Shown in pieces: positions 7,289-8,370 of a stretch of 8,370 nucleotides of DNA. Numbering within the stretch: position 1 is the first letter of the stretch; each line of letters begins with the position of its first letter. The notes under the pieces are model-generated. The model saw nothing but the letters and a program-made list of their open reading frames with translations, did no database searches and was not told the DNA's origin. Source of the DNA: Lachnospiraceae bacterium. Its GTDB lineage: Bacteria > Bacillota > Clostridia > Lachnospirales > Lachnospiraceae. The translations under genes and the position numbers were made by a program. The DNA lies in assembly GCA_017651385.1 (NCBI GenBank), contig JAGCCY010000265.1, forward strand, positions 1-8,370, written 5' to 3'.

Positions 7289-7307
7289 GCGTCAAAGACG
7301 CGGGGAG
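7289..7307 (+). promoter_or_regulatory. Small stem-loop abutting the ribosome-binding site of the secreted-protein gene
   Basis: GCGTC and GACGC (7289-7293 and 7297-7301) form a perfect 5-bp stem with an AAA loop. GGGGAG (7302-7307), the likely Shine-Dalgarno, follows immediately, 10 bases before ATG 7318. No T run follows, so this is not a terminator and the sortase transcript probably continues into the next gene. The stem leaves the ribosome site unpaired. Confidence 0.4.
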
Positions 7308-7317
7308 ATTCAGGATC

Positions 7318-8370
7318 ATGAAGAAACTCAATATGTCAAGAAGGACTAAAAAGACTGTTAGACGCTCCGTTGCCGGAGTATTGATGGTTACTTCCATTAT
7401 AGTGGCTGCCGTTCCGGCGAAGCCCACAGAGGCATATATAGCTCCGGGTACCGGAACGGGAGAAAACGCCGAAACGACTTATGTGTACGGTGTTCAGGAG
7501 ACCGACAGCACGGATCTTGCATATTACGATCCGAGTCTTACAGGGGTCAATCTAAACAGGTACGGTACCGAAGCAGGCTACGGTCTTGGCGGCGATACCG
7601 ATGAAGCCAATGTTAAAAAGACATATATGGTGCGTCAGCTTTCCGACGGATCTTTTGATTACAACTGGCAGTTTAAGGTTTATCAGCAGAATGTAAACGG
7701 AAGTCCCTACGCCATCGTATGTAAATATAACGATACTTATGCATCCGGTACGGTTTCGATAGAAGCATCGATACCGTTGTCTTACTGTGCCGTTGAAAAG
7801 GATTTCTTTGATAATTATCTCGGACTTCATACCGCTGCCAAGGTTCCGGATGCTCCGGGACTGGAAAAGGTAAAGAAATATCTTTCTTCCGTTCCCGCTG
7901 CCAATGCATCGGATCCGGCTTATACAGCTGCCGACGTGCATACACAGACAAAATTTGTCATGGAAAATATCGATTCCACAAGAGAAGACAATAATCTTGA
8001 GGACGATTACTGGATCAAGAGATATTTCCCGACACAGTATGCCGCATATAAGACCAAATACGAAGACTGGGTTTCGGATAAGAGTAAGTTCGATGCCTTT
8101 GTGATAGATATGGCTAAATATAATACCGATAAGGCCGAATATGACATACAAAATACGGCTTATCAGCATTATATCGATGATCCCGACAATTACCCGAAGG
8201 TTGACAAGCCGACCGCTCCCACTTTACCCGATAAGCCCACATACAGTACGAGCAATGCATATCCAGCTGCCGCTCAGACAAATGTCGGCACACCGGTATC
8301 TCAATCGGTCGCAGATCCCACATCATATTGTCCTTACCTTACATGCTGGGTTGCGGATATGCCCCGTACA
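7318..8370 (+). CDS. Unrecognised secreted protein, N-terminal 351 residues (runs off the window)
   Basis: I do not recognise this family. The frame is open from ATG 7318 to the last base with no stop, so the 3' part lies outside. The N-terminus is a clear export signal: a basic stretch (MKKLNMSRRTKKTVRR), a hydrophobic core (about 17-34) and a possible cleavage site after A39 (PTEA before YIA). The mature part begins Gly/Thr/Glu-rich, then holds an aromatic-rich, probably beta-structured region (about 54-165). An acidic, probably helical region follows with regularly spaced Tyr and Phe (about 235-290), then a Pro/Thr-rich stretch (about 291-325) resembling a spacer. There are four cysteines (135, 157, 338, 343). 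Length, signal and placement behind a sortase make it a candidate cell-wall-anchored surface protein; the sorting motif that would prove this would be beyond the window. Confidence 0.8.
   Translation, partial: MKKLNMSRRTKKTVRRSVAGVLMVTSIIVAAVPAKPTEAYIAPGTGTGENAETTYVYGVQETDSTDLAYYDPSLTGVNLNRYGTEAGYGLGGDTDEANVKKTYMVRQLSDGSFDYNWQFKVYQQNVNGSPYAIVCKYNDTYASGTVSIEASIPLSYCAVEKDFFDNYLGLHTAAKVPDAPGLEKVKKYLSSVPAANASDPAYTAADVHTQTKFVMENIDSTREDNNLEDDYWIKRYFPTQYAAYKTKYEDWVSDKSKFDAFVIDMAKYNTDKAEYDIQNTAYQHYIDDPDNYPKVDKPTAPTLPDKPTYSTSNAYPAAAQTNVGTPVSQSVADPTSYCPYLTCWVADMPRT

Noticed and set aside
7289..7301. Terminator between the sortase and the secreted-protein gene
   Set aside because: The stem is only 5 bp and is followed by GGGGAG rather than a T run.
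7552..8169. A 205-codon open frame on the minus strand
   Set aside because: It lies wholly opposite the signal-peptide gene starting at 7318, which is open for 351 codons with a good ribosome site. The minus-strand translation has no recognisable motif.

Overview
The window looks like a chromosomal segment from a Gram-positive, low-to-mid GC anaerobe of the Clostridia, most likely Lachnospiraceae. That placement is an inference from protein style (clostridial QueA, LtaS-type sulfatase, class B sortase, EF-G-like paralogue), AGG/GGAGG ribosome sites and intrinsic terminators. All six genes I can support lie on the + strand. I see no tRNA, rRNA, IS element, CRISPR array or phage gene, and no gene-free stretch longer than about 150 bases.

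Layout. (1) 1-984: 3' part of queA, the queuosine-synthesis enzyme, whose first residues lie before the window. (2) 1007-3205: a five-TM, LtaS-type membrane sulfatase/phosphotransferase 22 bases after queA, probably co-transcribed, with a short Asp-Val-Ser-Gly tandem-repeat linker. (3) 3319-3747: a single-domain PilZ (c-di-GMP receptor) protein with its own promoter and a structured leader; its reading frame runs straight through a very strong intrinsic terminator. (4) 3868-5961: an EF-G-like translational GTPase paralogue with non-canonical G motifs, its own promoter and a strong terminator. (5) 6107-7264: a class B sortase with an unusually long cytoplasmic N-terminal region. (6) 7318-8370 and beyond: the first 351 residues of a secreted protein I do not recognise, cut by the window end and a plausible partner or substrate of the sortase.

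How they fit together. Genes 2, 5 and 6 concern the cell envelope (anionic polymer synthesis or modification, covalent protein anchoring, a secreted protein), and gene 3 is a second-messenger receptor that may regulate surface behaviour. queA and the EF-G-like gene concern translation. Terminators and promoters divide the window into at least four transcription units: queA-ltaS-like, pilZ, the EF-G-like gene, and sortase-secreted protein.

The parts most worth a second look are the pilZ locus (mutually exclusive leader structures over the ribosome site, and an ORF that overruns its terminator, with both other frames stopping just before it) and the sortase/secreted-protein pair with its uncharacterised cytoplasmic N-terminal region. 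I do not see clear proof of an entirely new system.
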